This document shows positions 4,737 to 5,604 of a stretch of 5,604 bases of DNA, one piece after another. Both the position numbers and the translations under genes were made by a program. The notes beneath the pieces were generated by a model. The model was not told where the DNA came from, did not search any database, and was given only the letters and a program-made list of their open reading frames with translations. The DNA comes from UBA1306 sp964396415 (GTDB taxonomy: Bacteria > Spirochaetota > Spirochaetia > Treponematales > Rectinemataceae): contig CAYNFM010000161.1 of NCBI GenBank assembly GCA_964396415.1, forward strand, positions 1-5,604. Direction: 5' to 3'. Position 1 is the first letter of the stretch; the number at the start of each line of letters is the position of its first letter.

Positions 4737-5604
4737 ATGTTCTGTCACCAGTGCCAGGAAACGATGCGCAATTCGGGCTGCAACGCGGCCAAGGGAGTCT
4801 GCGGCAAGACGGACGAAGTCGCCAATCTTCAGGACCTCGCCCTGCATGTCTGCAAAGGAATCGGATTCTGGGGGACGAAGGCCCTCGAGAAGGGCGTATG
4901 GCGCGAGGACGCGGCCCTCTTCGTCGATAGAATGCTCTTCGCGACGATCACGAACGCCAACTTCGCGGCCTCGGATTTCGAGGCCCGGATCGGCGAGGCT
5001 TTGAAGGCGAGGGATGAACTGCGCAGCGCCTATTTCGCGGCGGGTGGCGCCGCTCCGGGCGCCCTGCCCGACGCGGCGGTCTGGAATGCGGGAAGCGTCG
5101 AGGATATCCGCGCGGCGGCCCAGGTCGATAAAGGCGGCTGGCCCGAAACTTCGAATGACGACATTCGCGCCCTCAGGTCCCTCGTCCTCTACGGTATCAA
5201 GGGCATGGCCGCCTACGTCGAGCACGCTCACAACCTCGGCAGGGACTCGAAGGACATCTTCGTCTTCATGTTCCGCGCCCTTTCGGCCCTCATCGACGAT
5301 ACACTCGACGCCGATGCGCTGACCGCGCTAGTCCTCGAGACGGGAAAGTTCGGCGTCGACGCAATGGCTCTGCTCGACGGAGCCAATACAGGGACCTACG
5401 GCTCGCCGCGGATCGCCAAGGTCGGGACCGGCGTGAGGAACAGGCCCGGTATCCTCGTCTCCGGCCACGATCTGCGCGACCTGCACGACCTCCTCGAGCA
5501 GACCAAGGCCACGGGCGTCGACATTTACACGCACGGCGAGATGCTACCCGCCCACTACTATCCCTTCTTCGAGAAGTACGACAACCTCTACGGCAACTAC
5601 GGCG
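4737..5604 (+). CDS. hcp: Hydroxylamine reductase / hybrid-cluster protein, N-terminal 289 residues (3' end beyond window)
   Basis: Hcp is a cytoplasmic Fe-S enzyme with an N-terminal cubane-type cluster and a hybrid 4Fe-2S-2O cluster. It reduces hydroxylamine in vitro and nitric oxide to nitrous oxide in cells, protecting against nitrosative stress. The N-terminus MFCHQCQETM gives C3 and C6, then C15 and C22. The long C6-C15 spacing class (X8) is that of anaerobe-type (class I) enzymes, not the X11 of enterobacterial ones. GHDL places His244 and HGEMLPAHYYP places Glu268, the same residue numbers as hybrid-cluster ligands of the Desulfovibrio protein. The cysteine and remaining glutamate ligands lie in the missing C-terminal half of a roughly 540-residue protein. 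The last cysteine spacing is X6, where class I usually has X5. The reading frame is clean throughout, and expression should depend on the upstream ferredoxin transcript. Confidence 0.95.
   Translation, partial: MFCHQCQETMRNSGCNAAKGVCGKTDEVANLQDLALHVCKGIGFWGTKALEKGVWREDAALFVDRMLFATITNANFAASDFEARIGEALKARDELRSAYFAAGGAAPGALPDAAVWNAGSVEDIRAAAQVDKGGWPETSNDDIRALRSLVLYGIKGMAAYVEHAHNLGRDSKDIFVFMFRALSALIDDTLDADALTALVLETGKFGVDAMALLDGANTGTYGSPRIAKVGTGVRNRPGILVSGHDLRDLHDLLEQTKATGVDIYTHGEMLPAHYYPFFEKYDNLYGNYG

Noticed and set aside
1..5604. CRISPR array, tRNA, rRNA or insertion-sequence inverted repeats
   Set aside because: No regularly spaced repeats, cloverleaf pattern, rRNA signature or transposase was recognised on either strand.

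Overview
The window is a GC-rich bacterial segment, apparently from a draft or metagenome assembly, because a block of exactly 100 Ns marks a scaffold gap. An hcp (hybrid-cluster protein) gene preceded by its dedicated ferredoxin-like partner points to an anaerobe or microaerophile that meets nitrosative stress. The C-terminal wording of an integrase fragment and the Crp/Fnr + ferredoxin + hcp order recall Spirochaetota. That placement is from memory of the families and is weak.

Layout, left to right. (1) 47-499, minus: a secreted PEBP/YbhB-type protein that stops early at an in-frame TGA, with a plausible promoter at 554-581. (2) 602-719, plus: the last ~40 residues of a tyrosine recombinase, a remnant. 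(3) 726-1280, plus: a small FUSC/aromatic-acid-exporter-like membrane protein. (4) 1350-2693, minus: an intact PIF1-like SF1B helicase, convergent with the membrane protein gene. (5) 2740-3475, plus, divergent from the helicase: a class I glutamine amidotransferase interrupted by the assembly gap, with apparent frameshifts at both ends. (6) 3472-3828, plus: a shattered Crp/Fnr-family regulator in three frames, about half the normal length. (7) 3861-3876: a perfect 7-bp-arm palindrome of FNR/HcpR type. (8) 3928-4728 and 4737-window end, plus: a two-gene operon of a 4Fe-4S ferredoxin-like protein and Hcp (first 289 residues).

The right-hand third is the functional core. The ferredoxin-like protein probably delivers electrons to Hcp, which reduces NO or hydroxylamine. 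Such operons are normally controlled by a neighbouring Crp/Fnr regulator (HcpR type). Here that regulator appears broken while its likely operator is perfectly preserved. Together with the integrase stub and the truncated PEBP gene, this suggests local gene decay, although errors close to the gap could explain some of the frameshifts.
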